Source of the DNA: Biancaea sappan
Taxonomy: Eukaryota > Streptophyta > Magnoliopsida > Fabales > Fabaceae
Assembly (NCBI GenBank): GCA_037074585.1
Contig: CM073492.1
Span: forward strand, 76,324,220-76,388,219
Direction: 5' to 3'
Length of the DNA: 64,000 bases
Below the pieces are notes generated by a model. The model made no database searches and had not been told where the DNA came from. It saw only the letters and a program-made list of their open reading frames with translations. The translations under genes and the position numbers were made by a program. Below, in pieces: positions 45,201 to 56,762 of this stretch. The stretch's first letter is position 1. The number at the start of each line of letters is the position of its first letter.

Positions 45201-46483
45201 TCCAATACACCCCTTTGTACCTCTTTTCCATCTTGAGTAGATGAAAACTTGGTATCCTTCCACTCATTGGAACTAAACATGCTCATTAGTGCCACTTTAT
45301 GTTCATTAAGAGATGCCAATGTTAAATAAGAAGTGGCAAACCGAGTCACAGCTAGTCTAATCAAGTCTCTTCCCTTTTTGAATTGTCTCAACAAGCTAAT
45401 GAGCATTGTTCTTACATAAATATATGTTGTGATTTTTTTAGCCTTTTCTATAGTGACTTCATGCAACTTTATTTTTTTTTCGAAATCTTCCAACATCAAG
45501 TCAATGCAATGGGCTGCACATGGTGTCCAGTATAAGTGTTTCCTTTTCTCCATTAATTTTTGTCCAGCTGCTTTGTAATTTGCAGCATTGTCAGTAACCA
45601 CTTGCACCACATTTTCCTCTCCAACCTTCTCCACAACTTCATCTAACATTTGAAAGACTTTGTCGGTGGTCTTTGAAATGTCAGAGGTATCCAATGAATA
45701 TAAAAAGACTGTTCCTTTAGGACTATTCACCAGAAAGTTACAAATGGAACGCCTTTTCTTATCCGTCCATCCATCTGACATGATGGAACAACCAACCTTT
45801 TTCCACTCTACCTTAAAGCCCTCCAACCATTCTTTTGTGTCTTTTACTTCTACCTTCAAATATTTCTCTCTAATTTCATGATAAGAAGGAGGCTTGAATC
45901 CCTTGCCATAATCCCCAATCAACTCACACATTTTGATAAATTTTGGATTTTTTACACAATTGAAGGGAATAGCACTAGTATAAAAAAACCGAGCAACTTG
46001 TCGACAAACATTTTCCCTTATATCTTTTTTAAACATTTGATTAATGGTGGATTGTGTGCCTCCTACCCCACTAGATTTTGGTTTCTTAAATAAATTCATT
46101 ATTTCGTTTCTTTTTTCTTGCACATCAACCTTTGCACCATCAATTTCACAAACATCAGAATCAAACCATTGTTGTTTCTTTCGAGCTAAAGCCTCTTTCC
46201 TTTCAATCACAATTTTTAACATTTGGGCTTTCACTTCACTAGGGACATCAAGACAAGGCTCACAATCTTCCCTAGTTCCAGCTAAATGAATCTTCAATCT
46301 ATACACTCCACCACTTAAAACTTTTTGACAATAGTTGCACTTTGTTCTTCTTGCATTACCCTCAACATCTTGCCCATGTTGCCACCCAATATCAGACCTA
46401 TTTCCAGGAAAATTTTTTCTTGCAGCAATTCTTTTACCAGCACTAGAAGATGACCCAATGTTCTGACTTCCAGACCCAGACAT
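42206..46483 (-). CDS. hAT transposase (BED zinc finger, DUF659, hAT dimerisation), split by a solo LTR
   Basis: Exon 1 runs from ATG 46483 to 45158, is interrupted by the LTR at 43152-45157, and resumes at 43151-43022. Exon 2 is 42950-42544 and exon 3 42463-42206. Removing the LTR and one AGCAG restores a continuous frame, and the GT-AG introns join without a shift. A BED-type finger lies near residues 45-75 (CNYCQKVLSGGVYRLKIHLAG). DUF659-like sequence follows (SIMSDGWTDKKRRS; VVQVVTDNAANYKAAG; TPCAAHCIDLMLED), then the C-terminal dimerisation segment (SLTCSSSGCERNWSAFEM) and an acidic tail. The enzyme would excise and reinsert hAT elements in the nucleus. I see no stop or frameshift apart from the LTR, so this copy was probably intact before that insertion. 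Confidence 0.9.
43381..43540. repeat. 52-bp tandem repeat in the solo LTR
   Basis: Three copies starting ATGAAAACTGGTAAGTGA at 43381, 43433 and 43485. They lie just upstream of the LTR TATA box, so they may be U3 enhancer-like repeats; that role is inference. Confidence 0.85.
43995..44615. repeat. Two further tandem arrays in the solo LTR
   Basis: About 43995-44170 repeats a ~20-bp TATGAATAGTAACTGTATA unit. About 44365-44615 repeats ATGGCTGTGTGCCGAATATG in alternation with a GATTATGGTCATAT unit. Confidence 0.75.
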
Positions 46484-48303
46484 ACTTAAAAATTAAAATA
46501 CTTCAAAGTTCAAACATATATGGAATATAATGAAGAACAGCAAACATGATTCATTTCGGCTGCAATAAACATAATTAACATGATTAACTAAGATAATTAT
46601 CACAGCAAACATGATTAAATATTATGATCACAGCAAAATAGAGGAGTTTTGTTACAATCTCAGGTCTCAGCCAAATTCAACCTACATGTACATATAAATA
46701 GTATCTCATTTTTTAATTTACTTCAAGAAATCTTGTTAAAGCATATGCTATTCTATTTCTACACTCACTCAGGTAGTTAGGACAGATGGCTCACAATCCT
46801 TGAATTCAAGATTATGCCATGTATTTGCATTCTGTATTTTGTGTTCCTTCGAAATCTAAAATTATATGTTCCTTCGAAATCTAAAATTCTTTGACAATGG
46901 CCGAGATCATCAAATCCAACTTTTATGCTAACTTTAGAACTAGCAAAGAGTTATTGTTGTTGCATGAGATAGGAAAGTTTTGAGCATTAGATAAGGACAG
47001 ATAAGAATTATATGTGTGTGTTTGTATGTATATGATTTGTAAAGATAATGCTATCATACTAGTTCGATCACTTCTATTTTCATTTGTTTAATTTAGTAAT
47101 GGCCTTCAATGTGCATGACAAGCTTTTTGTATTGTCAACTATGACAAGGGAATAATCATAGTGATGACCATAGGCTACACATGTGCTCATAAGGCAAAAT
47201 AGATAGAAGTTTAAAACCTTTTTTTTTGGTGAATACGAATATATTAAAGACGCACAAAGCAGAGAGTTGTAGTACAGGTAAATAGACAGAGTAGCAACAT
47301 TACACAACAGCCAAAGAGATATATACCAAATAACAGCCAAGTTGGGGGTATAATATAGGTTTGTAAAAAGAGAAACCATAGTTTGACAGTCAGTTTCAAT
47401 CTCAAGATTGGTAATTTTGAGTTTGCATTGTTTTTAGATTTTTTTGAGGCAGAAATCGTCCAAAACTCAGTCTACAGTCTCTAAAGATATATCAATGAGT
47501 TTCAGTATATACATATTGCAAATTTCTCTGAAAACTCTCTTATCTCCATTTAAGCATTCAGAAGGCAGAAGCAATTCAAATCAATCACACATTCACACTA
47601 GATTCTCTCAGAAGCTATTCTACATACATACATCATTTGTGCTACTGTGCTTTTCGCGAACCCGACCCATCCCCATACACATATCAGAATCTCTTGCATA
47701 TAGATAATGTAGCACAAAAAAAATGATTCAAGCAAAGAAGATAATAGAGAAGATGAGAATAAAGAAGTACCAAGAAGGCAAGAAGACGAGAACAATGCAG
47801 ATTGCAGAGCCGGTCCGAGAACGATGCGAGAAGCCGGCGCGGGGCAGTGAAGAACAATGCAGCCTCACAGAATCAAGAAGACGAGAAGCTGAGAATAATG
47901 GAGAAAGCAAGAACGTGGGCAGTGAAGAATTGGAATTACAGTGACGAAGTCAGAGAGCAGAGCACCGAGCGAGGGTGAGCAGCAGGAAGCGAAGAACGAA
48001 ATTGGGAATTTGGGAATGAAATTTCGGCTAGGGTTAATTAGGTTACACGGATCTGGGTCATGGGCAACCAAAAATAAGTGGGCTGGGCCGCTGGGTACTG
48101 CAATTCTTAAAAAAAAAAAATTTGGGCTGCACTGTTCCAACTCTGTAAAATCAGCGATTTTGACCAATTTCAACCGAGTTTGATAGAGTTTGACCGAGTT
48201 TGACCGGTTTCCGAGTTTATGTACGAGTTTACTCAATTTGGGGGGGGGTAGAAACGTAAAATCGTACGATTTTAAGAGTTAAATCGCGATTTTGATAACT
48301 ATG
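46484..48303 (-). other. hAT 5' region
   Basis: Non-coding DNA between the transposase start and the element's right terminus, probably promoter and leader. No second protein is seen. The GA-rich stretch at 47720-47990 opens in two strands without known domains. A GGGGGGGGG run and GAGTTT motifs lie within 150 bp of the end. Confidence 0.5.
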
Positions 48304-49534
48304 CCACAGACAATAAGTTTTTCTTCATTCCTAGAACATGGTATACATCTTGAAGTGGCACCTGACTAAAATTATATCGGGGAGTAACTATCGTCTTACC
48401 AATGTGAGCTATTGGTAACCTTGAGTTATCGGCTGTCACTACCACACGTCCTCCCTTGTACTCAGACAGGTTTTGCAACTTATGTTTATCACCCGTCATA
48501 TGATTTGACCAGCCTGAATCTACGATCCAATCATTCTTGTAGTCAATATTTTATGGAGTTGTAACCGTGAGAGCTAATTCTTCTTCCTCCATAGCAAATA
48601 ATGCTTCGGCATCCCAACCATCTTCACTATACTCCTTAGAGTTAGAAGTAGCTGTATTACTTTCAACAGACTTTTTCTTGGACCAACAATCTTTTGCCAT
48701 GTGGCCCTTCTTCCCACAGTTGTAACACTTGCCATTGAACTTTCTACTATTGCCGTGACTCATTGAATCTCCTCCTAGACGAGAGCCTCCCTTTCTTTGG
48801 TTCACCTTATCACCATCCTTATTAGATCCACCACCATTGTACCGCTTAGAAGTCTCTTTGCTTTTACTGGTATAGAGTGCTTCCTCCTCACTCTTCAGTG
48901 AGACTCCTCCCATTTACTTAGCCATATCTTCTAGACTTGCAAGCAAATTTTCAAACTCAACAAGTGACGATTGTATCGGCCATCCCTGTATAGCCGCAAT
49001 AAACCCTCGATATTCGGGTCTTAATCCATGGATAATTATTCTCTTTATCTTGGTTTCCCCAATAGGAGCTATTGGATCCAACTCTGAAATTTCACGGCAT
49101 ATCGACTTCACTTTGTGAAAATACTGGGCAATTGTCATGTCGCGTTGCACCATTGATAGCAGTTCATTCTCAAGAAGTTGTAGTCTTGTATCATTCTTCT
49201 TTGAAAAAAGTGTAACAAAAGTGTCCCATGCTTCCTTCGGTGTTTTGGCATCCCGGATGTGCTCCAACATTTCTTCTTCAATTATGGTCTTTAAAGCAAA
49301 CATAGCTTTGCCTGCTTTAATTTTCCACTTTCGCAAGGTGCCATTGGCATCTTCTACCATCGGTTGTGTAACTTCACCACCACCGATGACCTCCCAAAGA
49401 TCTTGACCTTGTAGGTAAGATTTCATACATGTTGCCCACATGTTGTAGTTTTTGTTGTTGAGCTTCTTGATTCCTCCAACTACTTGAAGGTCACCCATCG
49501 TGCCGGCAAGACTTCGATTATACCGAACAAGCAT
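48304..49534 (-). pseudogene. Copia-2 gag and protease
   Basis: From ATG 49534 the reading includes the gag start (GGIKKLNNKNYNMWATCMKS), the UBN2-like gag domain (DTFVTLFSKKNDTRLQLLEN; MTIAQYFHKVKSI), a TAA at 48914, then a zinc knuckle (CYNCGKKGHMAKDC, about 48688-48730) and, after another TAA near 48551, the protease with WIVDSGWSNHMTGD. The usual DSGCSNH has W instead of C. It ends at NLLSVA, where the hAT element begins. The alternative inner start MGDLQVVGG (36 bases in) is more typical of the family. Confidence 0.9.
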
Positions 49535-49696
49535 GACCTACAAACTTTGCAAAGTACCAAACTCCTCACGACTCAAAATCTCTCTTAAAAAAATCTCAAG
49601 AAATCTTTTCTGGTTATAGAAGTTCAGTCAAAGTTGCAACCATAGAGCATACTTAGATTTTTAGGAGATCCCACAACCCTGCTCACAACCAACCTG

Positions 49697-49708
49697 GCTC
49701 TGATACCA
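49697..49708 (-). other. Primer-binding site of Copia-2
   Basis: On the minus strand TGGTATCAGAGC, matching initiator tRNA-Met, two bases inside the 5' LTR edge. Confidence 0.9.
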
Positions 49709-49710
49709 GT

Positions 49711-50100
49711 TGTTGAACACAACACTCTTGGGCACTAAATATATTAAGACAACTTTGAAGAAAAATTACAACACTCTATTAAAAGCTCATTCTTTCTCAC
49801 ACAACTCACAAGACTACACTTTAAAGAACTCTTTGAAGTGCACCACTACTTCTTCTAGTACTTGATAATTTACAATGAAGGAGGGAAGGGGTATTTATAA
49901 TACTTGCAAACAAATCTACCGTACAAATAAATTATCCCAAAATTCTAACAAGCACAAATCTTCACCAACCAAACCTAATTTTTCACCAACCAAACATAAT
50001 CTTCTTCACCAACTAAACATTTTTGGATTTGGATTCAATTTGATTAGATTGGGCTTCTTGGGTTACATATGAATTTTGAGATGGTGTTGATAATTTAACA
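49711..50100 (-). repeat. 5' LTR of Copia-2
   Basis: 390 bp, TGTTAAATTATCAACAC to GTGTTCAACA on the minus strand, closely matching the 3' LTR. It has an extra ~27 bp near 49965-50000 (a repeat of CACCAACCAAAC). TATAAATA box (minus) at 49899-49892. Confidence 0.9.
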
Positions 50101-50105
50101 AATAG

Positions 50106-50485
50106 AATGGTTAAACTGTACGAAGTGAAAAATTTAAAGGGTTTTGTGTTGAGTTTCATGATTCATGGAGATTATCTATACAATAAAAAAAGTTTACGAG
50201 ATAAAGTGCATTTTTTTTCATAAAACTAAAATCAATTAGTATGACATATTAGTAGTAAATAGATCACATGGAGAAGTTTATATTAATATTTTTATCAATT
50301 ATATTAACTACGTTAGTATTAGGGACAAAATCAAAATTAAAAAGGAAGATATGAGACAAAATTGATATAAAAAAAATATTAGGAACCAAAAAATTACTTT
50401 TAGCTGTATGTATATATTTATGTATTTGTGCGTGTAATGAACCAACAAGGTAGGATGAAAAGAAGGAAAAAAAAAAAAAGAATAA
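50106..50485. other. AT-rich spacer before the UGT pseudogene
   Basis: No gene recognised. An A-rich run at 50466-50480 directly precedes the UGT start codon. Confidence 0.5.
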
Positions 50486-51663
50486 ATGGCGTCAGTTACA
50501 GGGGATGAATCGTGTTTTCCACCCCACGTTGTAATCTTTCCATTCATGTCCAAAGGCTACACCATCCCACTCCTCTACTTCGCCCCCCTTCTTCTTCGCT
50601 GCCACATCGCCATCACTGTTGTCACCACTCCTTCTAACCGTCCATTCATAGCTCACTCCCTCCGCCACTCCTCTGCCTCCATTGTCGATATCCCCTTCCC
50701 GGAAAACGTCCCCGACATCCCCGCTGGCATCAAGAGCACCAACAAGCTGCCCTCCAAATCTCTCTTCTTTCCCTTCGCTGTCGCCATCGCACTCATGCAG
50801 CCCTACTTTGAACCCCTCCTCTAATCTCTTCCACGCGTCAGCTTCATGGTCTGCGACAGCTTCCTCTGGCGGACCCTCAACTCTGCTTCCAAATTCGGCC
50901 TAGCCTGGTTCTTATTCAGTGGCTTGAGCAATTACTCACATGTCATTTGTAACAAAGTGCTTCAGTCTGGGGTTCTCAGTGGGTCCCGGCCCCATGACTA
51001 GTCCAATAGAGTCTTCTCCAAAATAATGGTGCGTCGAGCCTTACTATCTTGAGAAACTTCTGATGAGGAATCCAATGGGAAACTCAGTTGGACTCAGTGG
51101 CTAGACCAGGAGCCAGAGGAGGCATGCTCTGTTCTGTATGTGACGTTGGATCACAGGCAGAGGTTTCAGCTCAGCAACTCATGGAGATAGCCAGTGCGTT
51201 AGAGGAATCGAAGGTGAATTTCTTGTGCGTGATAAGGAAGGAAGAGTGGAAACCAGCTGAGGGGTCCGAAGAAAGAGTGAGAGAGAAGAGGGCGATACTG
51301 TAGGAGTGTGTTGACCAAACACAGATATTAATTAATGCACGAGTGTGGAGGGGTTTGCGAGCCACTGTGGATGGAACTCGATGTTGAAGTGTGTATAAGC
51401 TGGAGTGCCAATACTGGCGTGGCCAATGATGGCGGAGCAACCCCTGAATGAGAGGATGGTGGAGGAAGAGATCAAGGGGGGTTGCGTGTTGAGACATGCA
51501 ATGGTTCGGTCAGGGGTTCTGTGAGAAGGGAAGGTTTGAAAAGGACGGTGAGGGAGTTGATGGGGGAAGATAAGGGTAACGAGGCAAGGAAGAATGTGAA
51601 GGAGATGGCCCAAAGGGCCAAGACGGCATTAGAACCGGGTAGTTGGTTTGAAGACATGTAGGA
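50486..51663 (+). pseudogene. UDP-glycosyltransferase pseudogene (UGT90A-like)
   Basis: Family-1 plant UGTs transfer a sugar from UDP-sugar to small molecules in the cytosol. From ATG 50486 the frame gives the N-terminal acceptor domain (FPPHVVIFPFMSKGYTIPLL, ITVVTTPSNRPF, SIVDIPFPENVPDIPAGI). It stops at TAA 50822 and continues in the same frame as LPRVSFMVCDSFLWRTLNSA. After further breaks come TQWLDQEPEEACSVLYV, then VSAQQLMEIASALEESKVNF, and the PSPG donor box split over frames (VDQTQIL; FASHCGWNSML; GVPILAWPMMAEQPLNERMV, about 51310-51450). At least two stops and several frameshifts disable it. Length and intronless layout fit a UGT of about 460 residues. UGT90A is inferred from remembered family motifs. 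Confidence 0.85.
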
Positions 51664-52145
51664 AGAACGCGACCATGAGGCTGCTTGTTCTGTGGCACAT
51701 CGTGGTTTGGAACGCAGCTAGCAGATCATTCTCTAAAGTCTAATCTTCTCATTTCGGTTCTCTATCTGTAAGCGCACTGTCGGTCTCTCAACAGTAAAAT
51801 TGCACGCTGGTAATACCTGTTCCACTTGGAATATTCACTAGAAAGGGGAATCTGCGGCAAGGTATATTACCTTGTATGGGGTATTCTAGGAAACGTGGCC
51901 CAAATCATAAAACAAAATTTGTGTACATTTGCACGAACAAGCGTAAACGCAATAGTGGCGTAAAACTAAACCAACCAACCAAGTTGCTTCATGTCTAATT
52001 TTGGGCATCGCATTAAAGTTAGTCCACATTTTGATGGAACAAATAAAAACATATTTAAGGCACAGACACTATGATTATCTACTATCGCACTCTGCAAGTA
52101 AACATGAATAATATAGAAAACAGATGGAATGACTACGACAAAAGG
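51664..52145. other. Spacer between the UGT pseudogene and DSS1
   Basis: No gene recognised. It probably contains the DSS1 3' untranslated region at its right end. Confidence 0.5.
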
Positions 52146-55077
52146 CTAGCTTTTATCAGTGTTGTTTTCCAATTCTCTCTTGAGCTGCAGCGAGAAGTCA
52201 TCATTGACATCATCGTCATCCCAATCATCTTCCCATTGCTGGGTTGTCTCTTTGCCCTCTTCTTTGTCATCCCATTCTGTCAGTGTTAACATATTGTCAA
52301 CATAAGTGAAATAAGAAATCCTAGTCCTAACTATATTCTGCAATAATGTGACGGAAAATACATATTACACAAGAAGAGACAAACACACAAATGCAGTACT
52401 AAATCAACGTAAGTACATGAATTACGAGAAGCTATAGCTATAAGATCGTATACTGGTCCCCAATATATGGCATATATTAACAAACAGCCTAGAGCATTAA
52501 ACCTGCATAATGGCTTTGGTTCATACAGAGAGATTCTGAACAACATTTACTATAAAATCACTGGATTGCTTTACATTATGGAACTGCAGTTTAGATTTAC
52601 ATGCCAGTATCAACTTTCTTTAAAATATTAGTTTAGTGAATTCTTGCCAGTCAGCTCATCTGACAAAGACATAAAATTATTAAGCTAAATTGCAATCTCT
52701 CTAAAATTTTCAAAATATCCTGGAGGAAAGATAAAAAATTAACCAATAACTAGTGCTGCTGCTCATAGCCCTGCTATCCCAAAAATATGATCTATTCTGA
52801 CTCCATGTGAGAACACATCTTTCCAACATATTATTATGAGGACTTGATGAAAAGGTCAAAAATTACAACATTGGTGCTATTGTTTATCACATTTTCTGCT
52901 AAATATACCAGAATTGTAGCTCCATCAGAATATACATCATCACCTGTTTGAGGCATAACATGAATTTTCGACTACCAATTCTCTCCAGCAAGGGCTATAA
53001 TTTTACTTCCGTCATAATCAACTTCACATTGCATAAACCAGAAAAAGCAAGTTCCTCAAATAGACAAAGCCAACACTAACAACTTATACCACAGAGCCCC
53101 CTCATATTAGAAATATATCAGCTTCAAAATGCATAAAACAGAAATGGAAGTACATTGACTAGGGAAAGCCAAAACTTCCAACTTATACCTGAGTTCCCTT
53201 ATTTTTTTTAATAACTTTCTCACTGACATTTCATTATTTCAAAATACATGCCTTCATAAGATTATAAACTTCTAATGATATTTTTCAACAATAATATTTC
53301 TTAGTTAATGACTCAACGTAGGTCTAAAGATAGCAAAAAGCACCTTGAAACAAATGATCATTTGCAAGATAATAGCCTTCTTGCATAGAGCTATGAAAAG
53401 TAAACCACCCAACCAAAGTTACTTCAAAGATTCATATATTTTAAATGAAAGAACAATTTTTTTTTTAATAAGAAAAGAAATATTATTGAGGAAAGAGATA
53501 ACAAAAGCAAAGAGAAAACAAAAAACAACCCAAGAAGCCCATAAAGAAGGCTAATACAAAAAGACCCTCCAATCCTGAAGAACAAACTACGAAAGGGATC
53601 TCCTAAACAGCCCAAAACTAGCCCACAGCAAAAGAGGAGAAAGAAAAACGAAGCTAGAAAGCTCTACAACTCCCCTAGCTTAGACACCTCTACAACTCCC
53701 CTAGCTTAGACATCTGAAAAAAAAAAATGGAAAAAGAAGCTTTATCAATCCGCTCGAAAACCACTTAGACTTACTTCCTCTTGCATGGGTTGCCTAACCC
53801 ACAAACCAACTAAAAAACTTCATAAATTAGTGAACTTGCCCATCCTTTCCTTGAGGTTACCATAATTTATCGAAGATGATAACCTTTTCATCACCACCAA
53901 AGCTTTCTTCTTTTTCCTCTCATAGGTCATCAGCGACACATTCACTCTTACCTCATTCCCAAACTTGTCTCTGAGTTGAAAAATAAGGGCATCAAGCAAA
54001 GCTTGGGGGTTATGGTTATCTTTCTCACCCCCACCATCTTCTGTTATTTCATTAGCACCCCTTTCAGCATAAGTTGATTTGAGACCATCCTGTAGAGGAA
54101 GGATACCCTCCTGAGGAGCGTCGTTGCGCATATCATTTCTCGAAGGAAAGAACAAGGTTTAAGTATCAAGATACACCAAAAATTAAAAAAATAATAATAA
54201 AAAAAAATCCTGGAAAGAGCCCTATACCCGTTATTAAAAAATTTAAAAAAAAAAATTCTTGGAAGTAAAAGTCCTACACTATATAGATCTTTACTCGTGT
54301 GTAAATTATCTAGCTAGAGGTATTATATTTCAAGTTACATATTGGAGGCATGTATAGCACTAATGGGCAAAAACCCATACGGTAAGCAGCCCACAATATC
54401 AGTCTCACCTCTGCTCCTTTCCTCATGGCTAATGATCGATGTCATTCTTAACTTTTAGCAAGAAAAAACTACTAGTTTACTACATAATGAGGAAAGGAAG
54501 TTGCCCCAACATATGCGTTCCAGCGGCCCGTCTTGCAAAAGGGCATTAAATAAGCAGGTGTTTTCTGACAAAGCAATATTACACTATATAACTAGTTGCT
54601 TATGGTATGAACCATGATAGAAGGTCAAATCCCAACACAACCCCCCTCCCAAAAAAACAAAAACGACAACCCAAAAAATAAAAACCAAAAAAAAAAAAAA
54701 AGATGGCCAGAGAACACCCTTAGTGACGTTTGCTACGGGTAATTGTTCACAACCAAAGCGGGAACACTGCAAAAGTTTTTTTTTTAATAGAATATTAAAA
54801 CAAGTCTAAGCAATTGAAGGAAACCCAATGTATGTGTTGGACAGGTAACTTCTCTATACTACGGATACTCCGTGACTTATATAATTACTCCAAAAAATCA
54901 GTGAGAAATCAATTCTGAAAATCAATTCTATTATACTTTTTTCCAAACAAACACGATATCTAAATACTAGCGAATTGTGAAGGTACCTTCACTGATTTCA
55001 AATTCTTCAAATTCGTCATCATCTTCGAACAAATCGAGCTTCGGATCTTCAGCTGCTACCTTGGAATCCTTCTCCAT
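52146..55077 (-). CDS. DSS1: DSS1/SEM1, small acidic 26S proteasome and DNA-repair cofactor
   Basis: Two exons: 55077-54987 (ATG at 55077) and 52276-52146, joined by a 2.7-kb intron with a GT donor (AAG|GTACC) and an AG acceptor (GACAG|AATGG). The phase-1 join gives 73 residues, the usual length. The hallmark acidic blocks are LDLFEDDDEFEEFEI in exon 1, and TQQWEDDWDDDDVNDDFSLQ with LKRELENN in exon 2. DSS1 is a disordered subunit of the proteasome lid and, with BRCA2, supports RAD51-dependent repair; it also joins TREX-2-type complexes. No defects are seen. The leader may contain a further intron (possible donor GGGTGAGT near 55249). It is the only clearly intact host gene in the window. Confidence 0.95.
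53455..53640 (-). mobile_element. LINE-like 3' end fragment
   Basis: On the minus strand the DNA runs through GGGCTTCTTGGGTTG and a CT-rich tract to ATATTTCTTTTCTTATT followed by a poly(A). This is the usual look of plant LINE 3' ends. No RT is readable upstream and no target duplication was found. Confidence 0.4.
53820..54155 (-). other. Unassigned reading frame inside the DSS1 intron
   Basis: 111 residues, starting MFFPSRNDMRND and ending RMGKFTNL, hydrophilic with a KKKKALVVMKRLSSS segment. I do not recognise it. It may be the 3' coding part of the LINE-like fragment next to it, or a chance ORF. Confidence 0.25.
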
Positions 55078-56762
55078 CGTCTAATGTCACCCCCAACCTC
55101 AAGTAATTACTCCGCACAAGATCTATAAAAAAATAAGACAAACTTTGTAATTGTTATATCGCAGAGAAGCACACAGAAGAGTGGAGGCTTACATAAACCA
55201 CAAGCACAGAAAGCTGAACCGAAATTGTAAACCGACAGAAGCAACTCACCCTTCTTTCTCAGAACCCTAACTTGCCCAAGTTGAATTAAGACGATCCACA
55301 AGGATTTGCAACGTACAAAAGACTTTAGGCGTGAACGTCTGAATGATACCTGGAGGTTAAGATTACTCTTCAGGTCGGTTGGGAATTTTTTCTTATCTTT
55401 TAATTTTTTGATTTTACATGTATCTTCAGAACCCCAAAAAAGAAAAAAGAAAAAAGAATTTTACATATATCTTCTCTTTATTTTTAAAATTTTCAAAGTA
55501 TATTTATATATAAAATTAGTCAATAATTAAGGGTGTGTTTACATAAAGATCTTAATTAAGTTATAGACACTTATTATATAAGCATTTATACATAAATTAT
55601 TTTTATAATTAAAGAGTTTTTTAAAACAAAATTTACATAAGTTATTTTTAATTTATTTTTATAAGTTATTTTGGAGAGTTTATAAAAATAAGTTGAAAAC
55701 AGTTTATGAACATGTTATAAACTATTTCTATAAACTCTCTTAAGTAAGTACATAAATATTTATACCATAAAATAAATCAAATAAATTTAAAATAAATTGT
55801 TCTAAATACACCATAAGTAACTAACTATCTTTTAGTGTACATAAAAGATGCATATATAAGTCCCCTTCTACTTGAAGTTCTCTCTTATTTTTAAAATATT
55901 AAATAAATAATTTTGATATAAAATATTGATAAATTATTTAAGAATAAAAATTTTAATAACTAAATCACGGAATAATTAAAATGATTATTGAAAATATTTT
56001 AAAAAACTAATTAAAAATGACCACGTAAATATATTATAATTTTGATAAATGCAAAATTAAAAAATTAAATAGCTTTAATTAAACAATTTCTAATAAAGTT
56101 AACAAAATAATTCAACATAACACTCCGTAGATATTAGATAGTGGATTTGGAAGATTTGGACTCGTATGTTCTGGACTTCAATAAAGTGAATTTTCTATAT
56201 AATATAAGACTGTAAATTTATTATCTATATTACACAAAAAATAGCTAAATTGATATTAAAATTTAATATAAGAATCTGAATTTTTACATTATTGACAATG
56301 TAATTTTATTTTTTAAAATGACACATATTTTTGTAAAAAAATTAATTTTTTGGAGGTAAATAAAGTAGAGGAGAAATTTTGAAATATATATATAATGTTA
56401 AAAAAGTCAATTTCAATACAAAATACAATAGGTAATTTAATTAAGTTTCATATATTATGAATGTAGTTTAAGTTTATCCTACTTCAAAAATTTATATTTT
56501 AGTCAAACAAATAATTGAAGATAAAAATTTCAAGATGCAATTTGATTGATATTTGACAGCTTAATTTCTTGATTTCACTTTCTCAATTTTAAGGTCCATT
56601 TCAAAGCAAGTCACGATAGACTTTTATATGGCACGACCTGATAGACGAAACAACAATTAATTCCATTCACCATTTAAAGCAGCAAATTAAAGCACGATAA
56701 TTGGAAAAAAAAATTGAATTAAACATGTGAATTGGCAAGGCGAGCAGGCACATTTCTCATGG
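55078..56762. other. DSS1 upstream region and AT-rich spacer
   Basis: About 55078-55310 is probably the DSS1 leader. The remainder is very AT-rich without a gene. Confidence 0.5.

Larger units (their letters stand above)
41674..48303 (-). mobile_element. hAT transposon, 6.6 kb, with a perfect 8-bp target duplication
   Basis: CCACAGAC is repeated at 41666-41673 and 48304-48311. Termini CAAGGTTGTCAAAATCG and (reverse complement of the right end) CATAGTTATCAAAATCG match at 13 of 17 bases. Subterminal zones at both ends are rich in GAGTTTAC / GAGTTTGAC motifs. It encodes a BED-type hAT transposase on the minus strand and interrupts the Copia-2 polyprotein between SVA and QLTSS. A 2.0-kb LTR is nested inside the transposase gene. 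Confidence 0.95.
38415..50100 (-). mobile_element. Full-length Ty1/Copia retrotransposon (Copia-2) carrying a nested hAT element
   Basis: Minus-strand element with 5' LTR 50100-49711, PBS 49708-49697, gag from 49534, protease to 48304, a hAT insertion (41674-48303), integrase, RT and RNase H to about 38800, a purine tract (38789-38778) and 3' LTR 38777-38415. The flanks are GATAG (38410-38414) and AATAG (50101-50105), a 5-bp duplication with one G/A difference. Without the hAT DNA the element would be about 5 kb, normal for Copia. Several nonsense codons and a frameshift make it inactive. Confidence 0.9.
52277..54986 (-). other. DSS1 intron with LINE-like debris
   Basis: Mostly non-coding. 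It contains a poly(A)-tailed LINE-like 3' end (about 53640-53455, minus), a 26-bp tandem duplication (53662-53713), and an unassigned reading frame (54155-53820). No alternative coding exon is apparent. Confidence 0.6.

Noticed and set aside
47723..48183. Possible second hAT-encoded protein
   Set aside because: GA-rich, opens on both strands, no BED, RT or other domain; best treated as hAT leader DNA.
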